The notes: generated by a model from the letters alone, not told the origin. Shown: positions 25,759 to 35,059, counted from the first letter of the stretch. The stretch is 64,000 nucleotides of DNA from Streptomyces sp. E2N166 (GCF_003671715.1 NZ_RAIF01000006.1:131817-195816), one strand, 5' to 3'. Numbers and translations: made by a program.

Positions 25759-27201
25759 ATGAGCACGTTGGAAACCTGGGTCGTCGAGTTCAACGACGTC
25801 TTCTGGACATACCTGCTGATTCCGCTGGTCGCCGTCGCCGGTGTCTGGTTCACCCTGCGCTCCAAGGGCGTGCAGATCCGTCTCATCCCGGAGATGTTCC
25901 GGGTCTTCAAGGACAAGCCGGAGTCCGGCATCAGTCCCTTCGGCGCCTTCAGCATCTCCGCCGCCGCGCGGATCGGCACCGGCAACATCGCCGGTGTGGC
26001 CACCGCGATCACCATGGGCGGCCCCGGAGCCGTCTTCTGGATGTGGATGATGGCCCTGATCGGCGGTGCCTCGGCGTTCGTCGAGTCGGTTTTGGCCCAG
26101 CTGTACAAGGTGCGCGACACCGAGCCGGGTACGTACCGAGGTGGCCCGGCCTACTACATGCAGAAGGCGCTCGGAATGCGCTGGCTCGGCGTGGTCTTCG
26201 CCGTTCTGATCACGCTGACGTTCGGGTTCGTGCTGACCGCGGTGCAGTCCAACACCATCACGGTGGCCACGAAGGGCTCCTTCGGCTCGGACGCCTCCTG
26301 GTTCAACCCCCTCCTCGGTGTCGTGCTCGCCGTGCTGCTCGCGCTCGCGGTGTTCTTCGGCGTGAAGCGCCTGACGGCCGTCACCAAGGTCATCATCCCG
26401 GTGATGGCCGGGCTCTATCTGCTGGTCGGCCTGGTCATCGTGCTCCTCAACCTCGACAGCGTGCCGGGCATGCTCGGCGACATCATCGGCGGAGCTTTCG
26501 GGTTCCGCGAGGTCGCCGGTGGCGCCGTGGGTACGGCGATCCTGCAGGGCGTGCGGCGCGGCATGTTCTCCAACGAGGCGGGCATGGGTTCCGCCCCGAA
26601 CGCCGCCGCGTCCGCGGAGACCACGCACCCGGTCAAGCAGGGCCTGGTCCAGACCCTCGGCGTCTACTTCGACACCCTGGTCATCTGCAGCATGACCGCC
26701 TTCGTGATCCTCTCCGCCAACCCCACCCTCGGTGAGCGCGGTGGCGCGGACGTCACCCAGTCCGCCTTCACCAGCGCGCTCGGCGACTGGGCCGGTCACC
26801 TGCTGACCCTCGTGGTCTTCATGGTCGCCTTCAGCTCCATGATCGGTAACTACTACTACGGCGAGTCCAACATCCAGTTCATCACCCGCAGCAAGAGTGT
26901 GATGAGCTCGTACCGCGCAATGGTCATCGCCTGCGCCGTCCTCGGCGCCATCGGATCCGTACCGCTGGTCTGGAGCCTCGCAGACGTCACGATGGGCGCG
27001 ATGGTCCTGGTCAACCTGATCGCGATCATCCCCCTCGGCACGGTCGCCTTCCGCCTCCTCGACGACTACATGGCCCAGCGCCGCCAGGGCCTCGACCCGG
27101 TCTTCCGCAAGGACCAGGTGCCGGGCCTGCGCGGCGAGGTGGAGTGCTGGGGCGCGTCGGACGAGAACGCCACCCCGAAGGAGCGGACGCCGGTCGGCTG
27201 A
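25759..27201 (+). CDS. Alanine/glycine:cation symporter (AgcS family)
   Basis: A 480-aa membrane protein with about 10-11 helices. Family segments are GVQIRLIPEMFRVF, ISPFGAFSISAAARIGTGNI, TEPGTYRGGPAYYMQKALG, VRRGMFSNEAGMGSAPNAAA and FSSMIGNYYYGESN. It takes up alanine or glycine with Na+ (or H+). Full length, starts at ATG 25759, transcribed alone and closed by a very strong hairpin at 27232. Well-conserved, core-like gene among accessory DNA. Confidence 0.93.
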   Translation: MSTLETWVVEFNDVFWTYLLIPLVAVAGVWFTLRSKGVQIRLIPEMFRVFKDKPESGISPFGAFSISAAARIGTGNIAGVATAITMGGPGAVFWMWMMALIGGASAFVESVLAQLYKVRDTEPGTYRGGPAYYMQKALGMRWLGVVFAVLITLTFGFVLTAVQSNTITVATKGSFGSDASWFNPLLGVVLAVLLALAVFFGVKRLTAVTKVIIPVMAGLYLLVGLVIVLLNLDSVPGMLGDIIGGAFGFREVAGGAVGTAILQGVRRGMFSNEAGMGSAPNAAASAETTHPVKQGLVQTLGVYFDTLVICSMTAFVILSANPTLGERGGADVTQSAFTSALGDWAGHLLTLVVFMVAFSSMIGNYYYGESNIQFITRSKSVMSSYRAMVIACAVLGAIGSVPLVWSLADVTMGAMVLVNLIAIIPLGTVAFRLLDDYMAQRRQGLDPVFRKDQVPGLRGEVECWGASDENATPKERTPVG

Positions 27202-27231
27202 CTCCGCCACGAGCGCCCCGACACGACCGTA

Positions 27232-27276
27232 GACGCCCGAGGGCGGCACCCTGGAAGGGTGCCGCCCTCGGGCGTC
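27232..27276 (+). terminator. Very strong terminator hairpin after AgcS gene
   Basis: A perfect 21-bp stem with a 3-nt GGA loop begins 31 bp after the stop codon. The left arm starts GACGCCCGAGGGCGG. No U-tract. Confidence 0.85.
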
Positions 27277-27709
27277 ACCCCTGGAGGCCCTTGAATCCCG
27301 CGGCCACCGAACGCTTTCGGCGGGATACGGCTCTCAACCGCGTTCCACCGTCAACAGGACATGCGACTACCGCCGCTGTGGCGGCCGTCGCCATGGTCGA
27401 AGTGCCCGCAGTGGTGCCTGTGCGCAGTTGGGCGGTGCCCGGGACCCTGCGCGGCACGTGATGCGCTGGCTCTCCTGTCAGCAGCGCATCATGGGCGGCG
27501 GTGCGGCAGGCGGCCAGTTCCGGGCGACGTGTCAGGCTGGAGCTGGCTGCTCGCCGTCCACGGTCGGGTGAGTGCCGCCCAGGTACTCAGGAGCCCGCAG
27601 GTGCTCCTCCAGCGCCTGGAAGACTCTCTGGGGGACGACTCCCTGGGGAGCGACGAGTTCGTCAAGGACCTGAGTGGGAACAGCGTCGGCGCGCGTCTCG
27701 AAGACCGGC
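27277..27709. other. 433-bp stretch without a confirmed gene
   Basis: On the minus strand 27532-27708 a start-less frame reads EPVFETRADAVPTQVLDELV and FQALEEHLRAPEYLGG with fair codon use, possibly the tail of a lost gene. Nothing else was seen. Confidence 0.35.
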
Positions 27710-28171
27710 TCACGCGCGCCTCCGCCCGATGAGCCAAGCCGCGCCTCCTGCGACGAGGCCGGCGACGACGGCGATGGCGAGCTGGTACGGCGGGAGCTCG
27801 GCCGCCCCGCCTTGGAGGTCAGTACTGGCCTGCATCACCACCACGAAGAAGTAGGCCGTTGCTGCGGACAGACCCCAGGAGAAGGCGCCCACGGAACCTC
27901 CTGTCCGAGGGCCTTTGACCGAAAGGAGCGCAGCGCCGGAACCAACGGCTTCGATTCCGAATATCGTCAGATACAGGCCGAATGCGACTCCCGGAGAGTG
28001 GAATCCGTCGGCTGCCCCGTCCAACGTGAAGTGGGTGGCGATCTCGTCCGCGAAGGAGCCCTTGAAGAGCAGAAAGGCCCCACCGGTGACGGCGGCTCCT
28101 GCGGCGTAGGGGGCGACCGTCGACACGACACGGCGCCCGAGTCCGCTGCGGGGCGCTTGCCTGGTCGTCAT
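27710..28171 (-). CDS. DUF1648 (SdpI-related) membrane protein
   Basis: A 153-aa protein from ATG 28171 with four hydrophobic helices. Between helices 1 and 2 it has FADEIATHFTLDGAADGFHS, the DUF1648 motif (LP..IPTHF...G..DG) that occurs at the N-terminus of SdpI immunity proteins. It lacks the SdpI domain proper. It lies divergently from an SdpC-like toxin-gene remnant about 100 bp away, so an immunity or resistance role is a reasonable inference. Confidence 0.65.
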   Translation of the reverse strand: MTTRQAPRSGLGRRVVSTVAPYAAGAAVTGGAFLLFKGSFADEIATHFTLDGAADGFHSPGVAFGLYLTIFGIEAVGSGAALLSVKGPRTGGSVGAFSWGLSAATAYFFVVVMQASTDLQGGAAELPPYQLAIAVVAGLVAGGAAWLIGRRRA

Positions 28172-28271
28172 GTGCGTCTCATCCCTTCTGCGTACCTCGC
28201 AGGCGGTCTGATTGTTCGCCTGCAACTAGAACATCTCTGATTGAGGGTGTTCTTGGATTCCCGTATGTGAT

Positions 28272-28610
28272 GTGCAACGGTCAGAGAACGGCTCGATCTT
28301 GCGGTTCGGTAGACGCGCAAGTGTCGCCGTGGCGGGCGTTGCCGTGCTCGCGCTGAGCGGCATCGCTGTCCAAGGGGCCATGGTCAACCTCGCGACACCC
28401 CGAACACACGCCGGGGCGGCCGCCGCAACTCCTGCCGAGGCCACCGCGGAGGGGCGTGCGCTCTTCGCCGGCCTGGCCTTCGCCCAGGGTGATGCGGCCC
28501 AGTAACTCGCCGACTCCGGCAAGTTCGTCGACGTGGCCGCCCTGCGCAGGGAGAACAGCACGGCGGAGCAGCGGAAGGCTGCCACGGCACTCCTCGACAA
28601 GAGTCCTGGC
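28272..28610 (+). pseudogene. SdpC-like secreted toxin gene with in-frame stop
   Basis: From GTG 28272 a signal-peptide-like segment (VAVAGVAVLALSGIAVQG) leads to AEGRALFAGLAFAQGDAAQ. This is the E..LF.G..FGQG pattern of sporulation-delaying (SdpC) family toxins. A TAA at 28503-28505 interrupts, yet the same frame continues sensibly: LADSGKFVDVAALRRENSTA, then KAATALLDK. After about 28610 homology is lost, so the C-terminal toxin part is missing. A nonsense-mutated, truncated toxin gene. Confidence 0.5.
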
Positions 28611-28674
28611 CGCATGAGGCGCCTCCGGTACAGGCCGACACCCCAAGGTCCGCCGCAGTAGGGGACCGTCGGAC

Positions 28675-28706
28675 GCCGGGGCGGGTGCCGTACGCCCCGC
28701 CCCGGC
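28675..28706. terminator. Hairpin between convergent units
   Basis: GCCGGGGCGGG / CCCGCCCCGGC (11 bp perfect, 10-nt loop) lies between the toxin remnant (plus) and the SpoIIE-type gene (minus). Probable bidirectional terminator. The rest of 28611-28969 shows no gene. Confidence 0.65.
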
Positions 28707-28969
28707 CGGTTCACCGTCGTGCCAGACCGGCCGGGAACCGTCGGCCGCGACCGGGCCCTGCCTCAGCCCCGGGACCCCAGCCACCGCGGGCACTCTCTCG
28801 CCCCCCTGGGCGCGGCGGGTCCGGAACGCCCGCCGTACTCAACCTCCGGCGTACCTTGGTCGAGTGGGTCATCACGGCCATCGGCACCCGCGAGCGACCG
28901 CCTCGCCGCGCTCCCGGGCATCCTGGCCCTTGTCCGCCCCGCCCACCGCGGCCGCTACCCCACCGTCGG

Positions 28970-31753
28970 TCACGGCTCCAGCTCGGACAGGTCGCCGAGC
29001 CCCGGGAAGAGACGTGGATCGGGAAGCGACGCCTCGGCCGAGGGCGGTTGCGTCAGGGACTGTTCCGTCCATACGACCTTGCCGGTCGAGGTGTATCGGG
29101 TTCCCCAGCGCTCGGCGAGCTGTGCCACGAGGAACAGCCCGCGTCCGCCCTCGTCGGTCGTGGCCGCCCTGCGCAGATGAGGGGAGGTGCTGCTGCCGTC
29201 GGACACCTCGCAGATCAGCGCCCGGTCGTAGAGCAACCGCACGTGGATCGGGGCGGAGCCGTGACGGATGGCGTTTGTGAGCAGTTCGCTGAGCATGAGC
29301 TCCGTGGTGAACGCCATGTCGTCCAGGCCCCATATGGTCAGTTGACGGCTGCACGCGTTGCGGACGGTGCCGACGGCGGCGGGGTCGCGGGGCACGTCCC
29401 AGTCGGCCACGAGGGAACGGTCCAGCAGTCTGGTGCGGGCGACGAGGAGTGCGACGTCGTCGCGGCGGTGCCCGGGCAGCATGCCGTCGAACACCGCCTC
29501 GCAGATCTCCTCCGGAGTGCGCTCGTGTGCCCCGGCGAGTGTGCTGCGCAGCGCTTCCAGGCCCGCGTCGATGTCGCGGTCGCGTCGCTCGACCAGCCCG
29601 TCCGTGTAGAGGACGAGCGTGCTGCCCTCGGACAGTTGCAGCTCGGCGGTCTCGAACGGGAGGACCCCCAGGCCCAGTGGCGGAGCGATGGGCCCTCCGG
29701 CCACCCCCACGGTGCCGTCGGGATGGACCAGCATGGGGGCCAGGTGCCCTGCGCGCGAGATGCTGCACCGGCCGGAAACCGGGTCGTACACCGCGTAGAG
29801 GCAGGTGGCGCCGGTGACCGCTTCCCCGCTCGAACCTTCGGGATCCTCCTGGTCGAGGCGGCTGACCAGTTCGTCGAGATGGGTCAGGAGTTCGTCCGGG
29901 GGGAGGTCCAGCGTCGAGAAGTTCTGTACGGCGGTACGCAGCCGTCCCATGGTGGCCGCCGCGTGCAGCCCGTGCCCCACGACGTCACCGACGACGAGCG
30001 CGACACGGGCACCGGGCAGGGGGATCACGTCGAACCAGTCGCCACCGACCCGAGCCTGGGCGGGCAGGTAGCGGTAGGCGATGTCAACGGCGCTCTGATG
30101 GGGCAGGACATGCGGCAGGAGGCTCCGCTGAAGAGTTTCCGCCATCGTGTGCTCGCGGGTGAAGCGGCGAGCGTTGTCGATGGCGACGGCGGCTCGGGCG
30201 GTCAGCTCCTCGGCGAACGTCAGGTCCTCCTGGTCGAAGGGTGCCGAGCCCTCCGCACGCCAGAAGTGGGCCACGCCCAGAGGGATGCCGCGGGCCTGCA
30301 ACGGCACCGTGACGAGCGAGTGGATGCCGTACGCGCGGACGGCGTCGGCCCCTTCCGGGTCCTGGGCCGGCCACGTGTGCAGGGTTGTCAGGTCCGCTTC
30401 CAGCACCGAGCGTCCGCTGGTCAGCGCCGAGGCAGCGGGCGCGCCCGTGACGTCGAGCGGAACGACGCCTCCGACGGGCCGGAACGGGTGGTCCTCCCGA
30501 ATGCCGCGCAGGGCGGTGCGCCGCATCTGCGTGGGCGTGCCGGACGGCTCCTCGCCCCGAGCCACGTCGTCCAGCAGGTCCACGGTGACGAAGTCGGCGA
30601 ACCGCGGAACCGCCACACCCGCCATCTCTTCGGCCGTCTGGGCCACCTCCAGGGTCGTGCCGACTCGCACCCCCGCCTCATGAAGGATGTTCAGCCGCTC
30701 ACGGGCCACCTCCGCCATGCCGGCCAGTGCTCGCAGCTCAGTGCTGTCCCGGAGGGTCGCCACGTGGCCGGAGGGGCCGCCGGACGGGGCGGTGCGCCTG
30801 GTGTTGACGGCCACCAGTCGGCCCCCGGCAAGGTGTACCTGGTCCGTGACGGGGCGATCGGAGCAGAGTAGTTCGACCGTGGCGGATTCGAGGCCCAGCT
30901 CCGTGATGTGCTGCCCGTCGGAGTCCTTCGGCAACTGCAGCAGCCGCCGCGCCTCGTCGTTGGCCATAACCAGACGACCGTCGCGACCCGTGATGAGCAC
31001 CCCCTCGCGGACGGCGTGCAGCACCGCGTCGTGGTGCTCGTACATCCGAGTCATCTCACTGGGCCCGATGCCCCGTGTCTGACGTCGCAGGCGTCGGCTG
31101 ACCAGCGCGGCGCTGCCGACGGCGAGAAGCAGCGCGACACCGGCCGAAGCCATGATCACCGGGATCTGGTCCTGCAGCGACTGTCCGACAGTTCGGAGGC
31201 TCACCCCTGCCCCGACGAGCCCCACGACCGCGCCGTCACCGTTGGTGACCGGGACCACCGCTCGTGCCGCATCCGTCGGATCACCTTCGTAGATCTCGGT
31301 GAACGGCTCGCCTCCCGCCGCCCGCTCGACGCCCGCCGCCCGCTTGCCGATCAGCTCCGGGTCGGTGTCGGCGTAGCGGGTGCCGTCCTTCGCCATGACG
31401 ACGATGAAGTCCACCCCTGTGCCCCCGTGTGCCGCGGCCACGTACGGTTGCAACACCGCTGTCGGATCGTCCGACTCCAGCGCCGCGACGAGCCCCGGCG
31501 AGTGCGCGAAGCTCTCCGCGACAGCCCGTGACCTATCCTGCGCGTCCTGTTCGGTGTCGTTGCGTGCTTGCAGGGTGAGCCCCGCGACGGCCGCCACGAT
31601 GAGGAACACCGCGACCGCGATCTGGAGAAACAGCACCTGCCCGGCGACGCTGCGCCCACGCAGCACCCACCAACGGCCCGGGCTCCTTCCCTCACCGGTC
31701 AGGTCGACCGAGAGCTGACCGGCACGGTTCGATCGAGCGGTACGCCCCAGCAT
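28970..31753 (-). CDS. Multidomain sensor PP2C phosphatase/anti-sigma kinase (SpoIIE type)
   Basis: A 927-aa membrane protein. TM1 is near residue 45. An extracytoplasmic sCache-like sensor follows (DFIVVMAKDGTRYADTDPELIG, as in DcuS/CitA), then TM2 near 205, a PAS domain (REGVLITGRDGRLVMANDEA), GAF (350-530), and PP2C/SpoIIE phosphatase (GGDWFDVIPL, VVGDVVGHGLHAA, LVLYTDGLVERRD). It ends in a HATPase_c anti-sigma kinase (MLSELLTNAIRHG, GGRGLFLVAQLAERWG). It could both phosphorylate and dephosphorylate the STAS/anti-sigma pathway in response to an external, perhaps carboxylate-like, ligand. Full length and intact. Confidence 0.9.
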   Translation of the reverse strand: MLGRTARSNRAGQLSVDLTGEGRSPGRWWVLRGRSVAGQVLFLQIAVAVFLIVAAVAGLTLQARNDTEQDAQDRSRAVAESFAHSPGLVAALESDDPTAVLQPYVAAAHGGTGVDFIVVMAKDGTRYADTDPELIGKRAAGVERAAGGEPFTEIYEGDPTDAARAVVPVTNGDGAVVGLVGAGVSLRTVGQSLQDQIPVIMASAGVALLLAVGSAALVSRRLRRQTRGIGPSEMTRMYEHHDAVLHAVREGVLITGRDGRLVMANDEARRLLQLPKDSDGQHITELGLESATVELLCSDRPVTDQVHLAGGRLVAVNTRRTAPSGGPSGHVATLRDSTELRALAGMAEVARERLNILHEAGVRVGTTLEVAQTAEEMAGVAVPRFADFVTVDLLDDVARGEEPSGTPTQMRRTALRGIREDHPFRPVGGVVPLDVTGAPAASALTSGRSVLEADLTTLHTWPAQDPEGADAVRAYGIHSLVTVPLQARGIPLGVAHFWRAEGSAPFDQEDLTFAEELTARAAVAIDNARRFTREHTMAETLQRSLLPHVLPHQSAVDIAYRYLPAQARVGGDWFDVIPLPGARVALVVGDVVGHGLHAAATMGRLRTAVQNFSTLDLPPDELLTHLDELVSRLDQEDPEGSSGEAVTGATCLYAVYDPVSGRCSISRAGHLAPMLVHPDGTVGVAGGPIAPPLGLGVLPFETAELQLSEGSTLVLYTDGLVERRDRDIDAGLEALRSTLAGAHERTPEEICEAVFDGMLPGHRRDDVALLVARTRLLDRSLVADWDVPRDPAAVGTVRNACSRQLTIWGLDDMAFTTELMLSELLTNAIRHGSAPIHVRLLYDRALICEVSDGSSTSPHLRRAATTDEGGRGLFLVAQLAERWGTRYTSTGKVVWTEQSLTQPPSAEASLPDPRLFPGLGDLSELEP

Positions 31754-31925
31754 GCCCCTTTTCTAGCATCTTTGGATTGAATAACGTGTTTCGGGTGGTC
31801 GTGCGACAGGCGGACCACACCGGTGGCCCTGCCGTAGCCCCCACTTGCAGGTGGCGTTCCCACTCCGTTCCGCAGGATTCCAGACGTCGCGCCACGGAGT
31901 GGGGTTGCGCGACGAGATCCGCAGC

Positions 31926-31967
31926 ATAGTAGCCATGGACATAGTCGCCATGTAATCTATCGCCATG
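31926..31967 (+). promoter_or_regulatory. Three 15-bp-spaced repeats and leaderless start of marR
   Basis: ATAGTAGCCATG, ATAGTCGCCATG and CTATCGCCATG lie so that the GCCATG cores (31932, 31947, 31962) are exactly 15 bp apart. The third contains the marR start codon. TAATCT (31953-31958) is a -10-like hexamer 7 nt before that ATG, and no ribosome site is seen, so the transcript is probably leaderless and autoregulated. Confidence 0.45.
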
Positions 31968-32459
31968 AGTAAGGGTTCACCGGGTCCTACCCCTGGCTTC
32001 TTGGTATGGCGGCTCGCCAACAAGTGGCGCGTCGCGGTCGATCGCGCGGTGGCTCCACTGGGCCTCACCCACGCGCAGTACTCACTGGTCGCGTCCCTGC
32101 ACGGCATGCAGCGCACCGGCGAGCGGCCCAGCCAGCGCCGGCTGGCCGACCACACCGGCCTGGAGGCGTTGTACGTCTCGAAGCTGGCGCGCGCCCTGGA
32201 GTCGGCCGGCCTGATCGAGCGCACCCGCGACCCCAGTGACCCGCGAGCCGTACAGCTCGCTCTCACCGAGCAGGGCCAGGCCGTCACGCGGCAGGCCGTC
32301 GTGGTGGTCCAGGAACTACTTCAGCAGTTGCTGGAGCCTCTCGGCGGCCTCGACGCCCCGCGGACTCGTGCGTTCACCGACGAGCTGACGACCCTGCTCG
32401 ACGTACCCCTCACTCCGTCCGTACCGAACGACGAAACCACTCAGGGGAGAACACCATGA
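31965..32459 (+). CDS. MarR family transcriptional regulator
   Basis: A 164-aa winged-helix protein. It has an N-terminal dimer helix, LTHAQYSLVASLHGM, the recognition region PSQRRLADHTGLEALYVSKL, ALESAGLIERTRDPSDPRAVQ (wing), and a C-terminal dimer helix. It likely represses its own operon and releases DNA on binding a small aromatic ligand. Its TGA overlaps the ATG of a second MarR-like gene (32456-32459), so two related DNA-binding proteins are made together. Confidence 0.9.
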   Translation: MSKGSPGPTPGFLVWRLANKWRVAVDRAVAPLGLTHAQYSLVASLHGMQRTGERPSQRRLADHTGLEALYVSKLARALESAGLIERTRDPSDPRAVQLALTEQGQAVTRQAVVVVQELLQQLLEPLGGLDAPRTRAFTDELTTLLDVPLTPSVPNDETTQGRTP

Positions 32460-32914
32460 CCAGCGCTGCGGCCACCCCCACGGCACCCGCCGCCGACTCC
32501 CGCGTCCTCGGCCTGGCCCACCACGCCGCCCGCGGCGTCCTGGAGCACGTCCTGGCCCGGCACGGTGTCACGTTCCGGCAGCAGATCGTCCTGCGCGCCG
32601 CGGTCACCACCGACGCACCGCAGACACCGGACGACGTCGTCACTCAGGTCCGGAGCTCCCTCAAGGCCGATCCGGTCGATGTCCGCGCCATTCTCGACGA
32701 GCTGCTGGCCCGGCAGTTGCTCGTTACGGACGCCGCGTACCTTCGCCCCACGGACGCGGGGCGCGAGCTCCTCGCCGCCGTCGGCGCGGAGGTCGCCCCC
32801 ATCTCCGCCCGCATCTGGGCCGGGATACCCGCCGAGGACCTGGCCGCCGCCGGCCGTGTCCTCGTCCTGGTCACCGAGCGTGCCAACGCGGAGCTCGCGG
32901 CGCTGACCACCTGA
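32456..32914 (+). CDS. Second MarR-like winged-helix protein
   Basis: A 152-aa protein coupled to the upstream marR gene. It has LARHGVTFRQQIVLRAAVTT (helix 1-2), SLKADPVDVRAILDELLARQLLV (recognition region) and AYLRPTDAGRELLAAV (wing). Its helices match a family of short Streptomyces MarR/PadR-like proteins that occur in tandem with MarR. A heterodimer or ligand-binding partner is possible. No enzyme or transporter gene follows, so its target is unknown. Confidence 0.75.
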   Translation: MTSAAATPTAPAADSRVLGLAHHAARGVLEHVLARHGVTFRQQIVLRAAVTTDAPQTPDDVVTQVRSSLKADPVDVRAILDELLARQLLVTDAAYLRPTDAGRELLAAVGAEVAPISARIWAGIPAEDLAAAGRVLVLVTERANAELAALTT

Positions 32915-33275
32915 TCGCGAACGCCGGCCGCACCCACGTGACCAGCCACCACGCCGCCGCGGGACCGGCGGGACTCGGTGCCGGAGGAGATCGGCGCGCT
33001 CCTGGCGGGCGATGGTCCTCACGCGGTCGCCTGGGGGCGGTGAAGACGATGGGGATCAAGTGGATCTCCTCACGGGAGGAACGGCTGCGTTCGGGGGCCG
33101 TGCCGGTGGCCACTGGGAGCCTTGACCGGCCAACGCAGTTGCTGCAAGCACCCGCCCAGTGCACAGGGCTCCTCTGCGCTTCGGCTTCGCCGCCGCAGCC
33201 GCTCGTCGCCACCACCCGCGGCTGCCAGGCCCCGGGATACGCTGCCCCACCCCACCTCGACCGGAGGTCATCTCA
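32915..33275. other. 361-bp stretch without a confirmed gene
   Basis: A short plus-strand frame ending at 33041 (RDSVPEEIGALLAGDGPHAV, start-less) may be the tail of a lost gene. The rest holds no recognised feature apart from the ribosome site of the next gene. Confidence 0.35.
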
Positions 33276-33800
33276 GTGTTACCTGCACGGGTATTCGCCG
33301 TTGCCCCGCTGGCTCTGGTGATTCTCGCCCTGTCCGGCTGCGCTTCCTGGGGCTGCACCGACACGACGGCGGAGCGCGGTAGGGCCGGTGTCAGGGTGCA
33401 GGTGCTGGACACGGACGGGGAGCCTCTCGGCGTCACCGCCGCGGTTGTTGACTGGCGCCTTGAGCCCCACCCGCAGGTGCCCTCCGAAGGTGACCGGGTC
33501 CACTTCCGCTTCCGCTTCAGCGGCGCCGACGCATATTCCGATCCCGCAGTGGATGCCTGCGCGGTCGACAAGGAGCGTGTGGCATTGGGGTGTCAGACGG
33601 TTTACTCGTCCCAGGCGTTCAGGCCGGCCGACGACCTCACGGGCGACGACTGGCTCGCCGTCGAGCACCCTGAGCAGGTCGCCGGAGTGTTGTTGATCCC
33701 CAATGACCAGTCCTACGACGGACGCACCTGTGAAGAGGACATCAAGGACGGTGGCGGGATGCATCCTCCGGAACCACCCATGAGGGGGGACCAGTTGTAG
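33276..33800 (+). CDS. Putative lipoprotein, unknown function
   Basis: A 174-aa protein from GTG 33276, ten bases behind GGAGG. Signal peptide LALVILALSGC with lipobox Cys, then an extracytoplasmic domain with four further cysteines (WGCTD, DACAVD, GCQTV, RTCEED) that could form disulfides. It has beta-rich sequence (VRVQVLDTDGEPLGVTAAVV). No family recognised. It stands alone, possibly with its own promoter. Confidence 0.75.
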   Translation: MLPARVFAVAPLALVILALSGCASWGCTDTTAERGRAGVRVQVLDTDGEPLGVTAAVVDWRLEPHPQVPSEGDRVHFRFRFSGADAYSDPAVDACAVDKERVALGCQTVYSSQAFRPADDLTGDDWLAVEHPEQVAGVLLIPNDQSYDGRTCEEDIKDGGGMHPPEPPMRGDQL

Positions 33801-33902
33801 GGAGGTCGTCACGAAGGCAGGAGTCTTGTCACTGTGCTGTTGACGCCGGCCGGACAGTGCGGGACGGGGATAAGGGAAGGCAATCGCGGCTCGAGGTAGA
33901 GC

Positions 33903-34649
33903 ATGATCAGCCATATGAAGAGGGACGCGGATGCGGGCGTGAGCGTGGACGGTGCCGACGTGTGGCACGAGCGGCTGGGGTGGGCGTTCGGGCTGGTAGC
34001 AAGCGATCCGGAAGAACGTGCTGCGGCACTTGCCCGTCTGGCTGACGCCGAGAGGAACACCCAGGAGGCTCTGGAGCGGCTCAACAAGGCGTGGCGCCGC
34101 AGGTACTCGCTGGGGTGGCAGGTGCCCCACAGGAACTACCTGAAAGCCTTGAGGTATTCGCTGCCCGGTGCGCTGTGGGACCGGCCGGCCGGTCCCGACA
34201 TAGGCACCTGGCCGGGTCTTCCCTACGCACTGTGCTTCCTGGAGTGGGAGGCGAGGTTCCCGCAGGACTGGACACGGCATGCCAAGTCGTGGGGCACGAA
34301 GGAGCGCCTCATCCGAGACGTGTCTGCCGCTCACCACACTGAGACGGTCAGAAGCAAGCTCGTGGATCTGCTCGAAACCGTCGTAAAGCGACCCTACCGC
34401 TGCAAGGACCGCGAGTACGTGCGCGTAGCCCGGGCCGTGGACGGCGAGGACCTGCGCCGCAGGCTCGACAGAGCAGCCCGTTCGGACAACCCATGGGCGC
34501 AGCGCCATGCAGGTTACGTCCTCTGGCTCCTGGACCGCCCCGAGGTGCCCAATACGCGTCACGTCTGGCGGACCTGGCTTGCGGCGGCGCCCGGAGAGAC
34601 ACCACCGGCTGGCGCCGTCCGGGACCAGTCGATGGTCCGTGACGAATAG
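33903..34649 (+). CDS. Hypothetical protein (248 aa)
   Basis: A soluble, Trp- and Arg-rich protein with several W-containing helical segments (VWHERLGWAFGLVASDP; NKAWRRRYSLGWQVPHR; RHAGYVLWLLDRPEVPN; RHVWRTWLAA). It looks all-alpha and intact, with good codon use. No motif I know. The start may be ATG 33903 or ATG 33915; a weak ribosome site cannot decide. Confidence 0.6.
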   Translation: MISHMKRDADAGVSVDGADVWHERLGWAFGLVASDPEERAAALARLADAERNTQEALERLNKAWRRRYSLGWQVPHRNYLKALRYSLPGALWDRPAGPDIGTWPGLPYALCFLEWEARFPQDWTRHAKSWGTKERLIRDVSAAHHTETVRSKLVDLLETVVKRPYRCKDREYVRVARAVDGEDLRRRLDRAARSDNPWAQRHAGYVLWLLDRPEVPNTRHVWRTWLAAAPGETPPAGAVRDQSMVRDE

Positions 34650-35059
34650 CTTGCCTCGTTGGTGTCGAATGATCGACCAGTACGCGTCCCTCGTGACCGT
34701 GGGCGCCTGGGCGCGGAAAGTGCTCAGGCGCGCCAGCGCACGACCGATGGGCGGTGTGCACGGGAACCTCGGCTCCCACCTCTTCCTTGACCGTGCTCAG
34801 GGAACCTGTCTCTCGGTCGGGTCCGCTGCTTTCGTCGCGGCGGAAGCCGAGCAGCACACGGCCCCGGCACGCTGAACGAACACCCGCGATCACTCGGCTG
34901 GCGACCGGTCGGCAGCATCCGCACCGGAAGCTGCCCCAACCTCCGTGCTCCGTCACACACGTGAACGAGACCCCACGGACCCCGTCGTCGGGTGCCCTCG
35001 GCATGTGCACGGCTTCAATGGGCATACGAACGTTCCACTACGGGAGGGGCAAGACAAAC
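34650..35059. other. 410-bp stretch without a recognisable gene
   Basis: Open frames exist on both strands but none has gene-like composition. It presumably carries the promoter of the DUF6328 gene. Confidence 0.5.

Noticed and set aside
25627..27249. 540-codon minus-strand frame antisense to AgcS
   Set aside because: His/Asp/Glu/Arg-rich low-complexity composition typical of antisense high-G+C shadows. The plus strand encodes a conserved symporter.
28685..30871. 728-codon plus-strand frame antisense to the SpoIIE-type gene
   Set aside because: No motifs. The opposite strand carries a complete multidomain protein.
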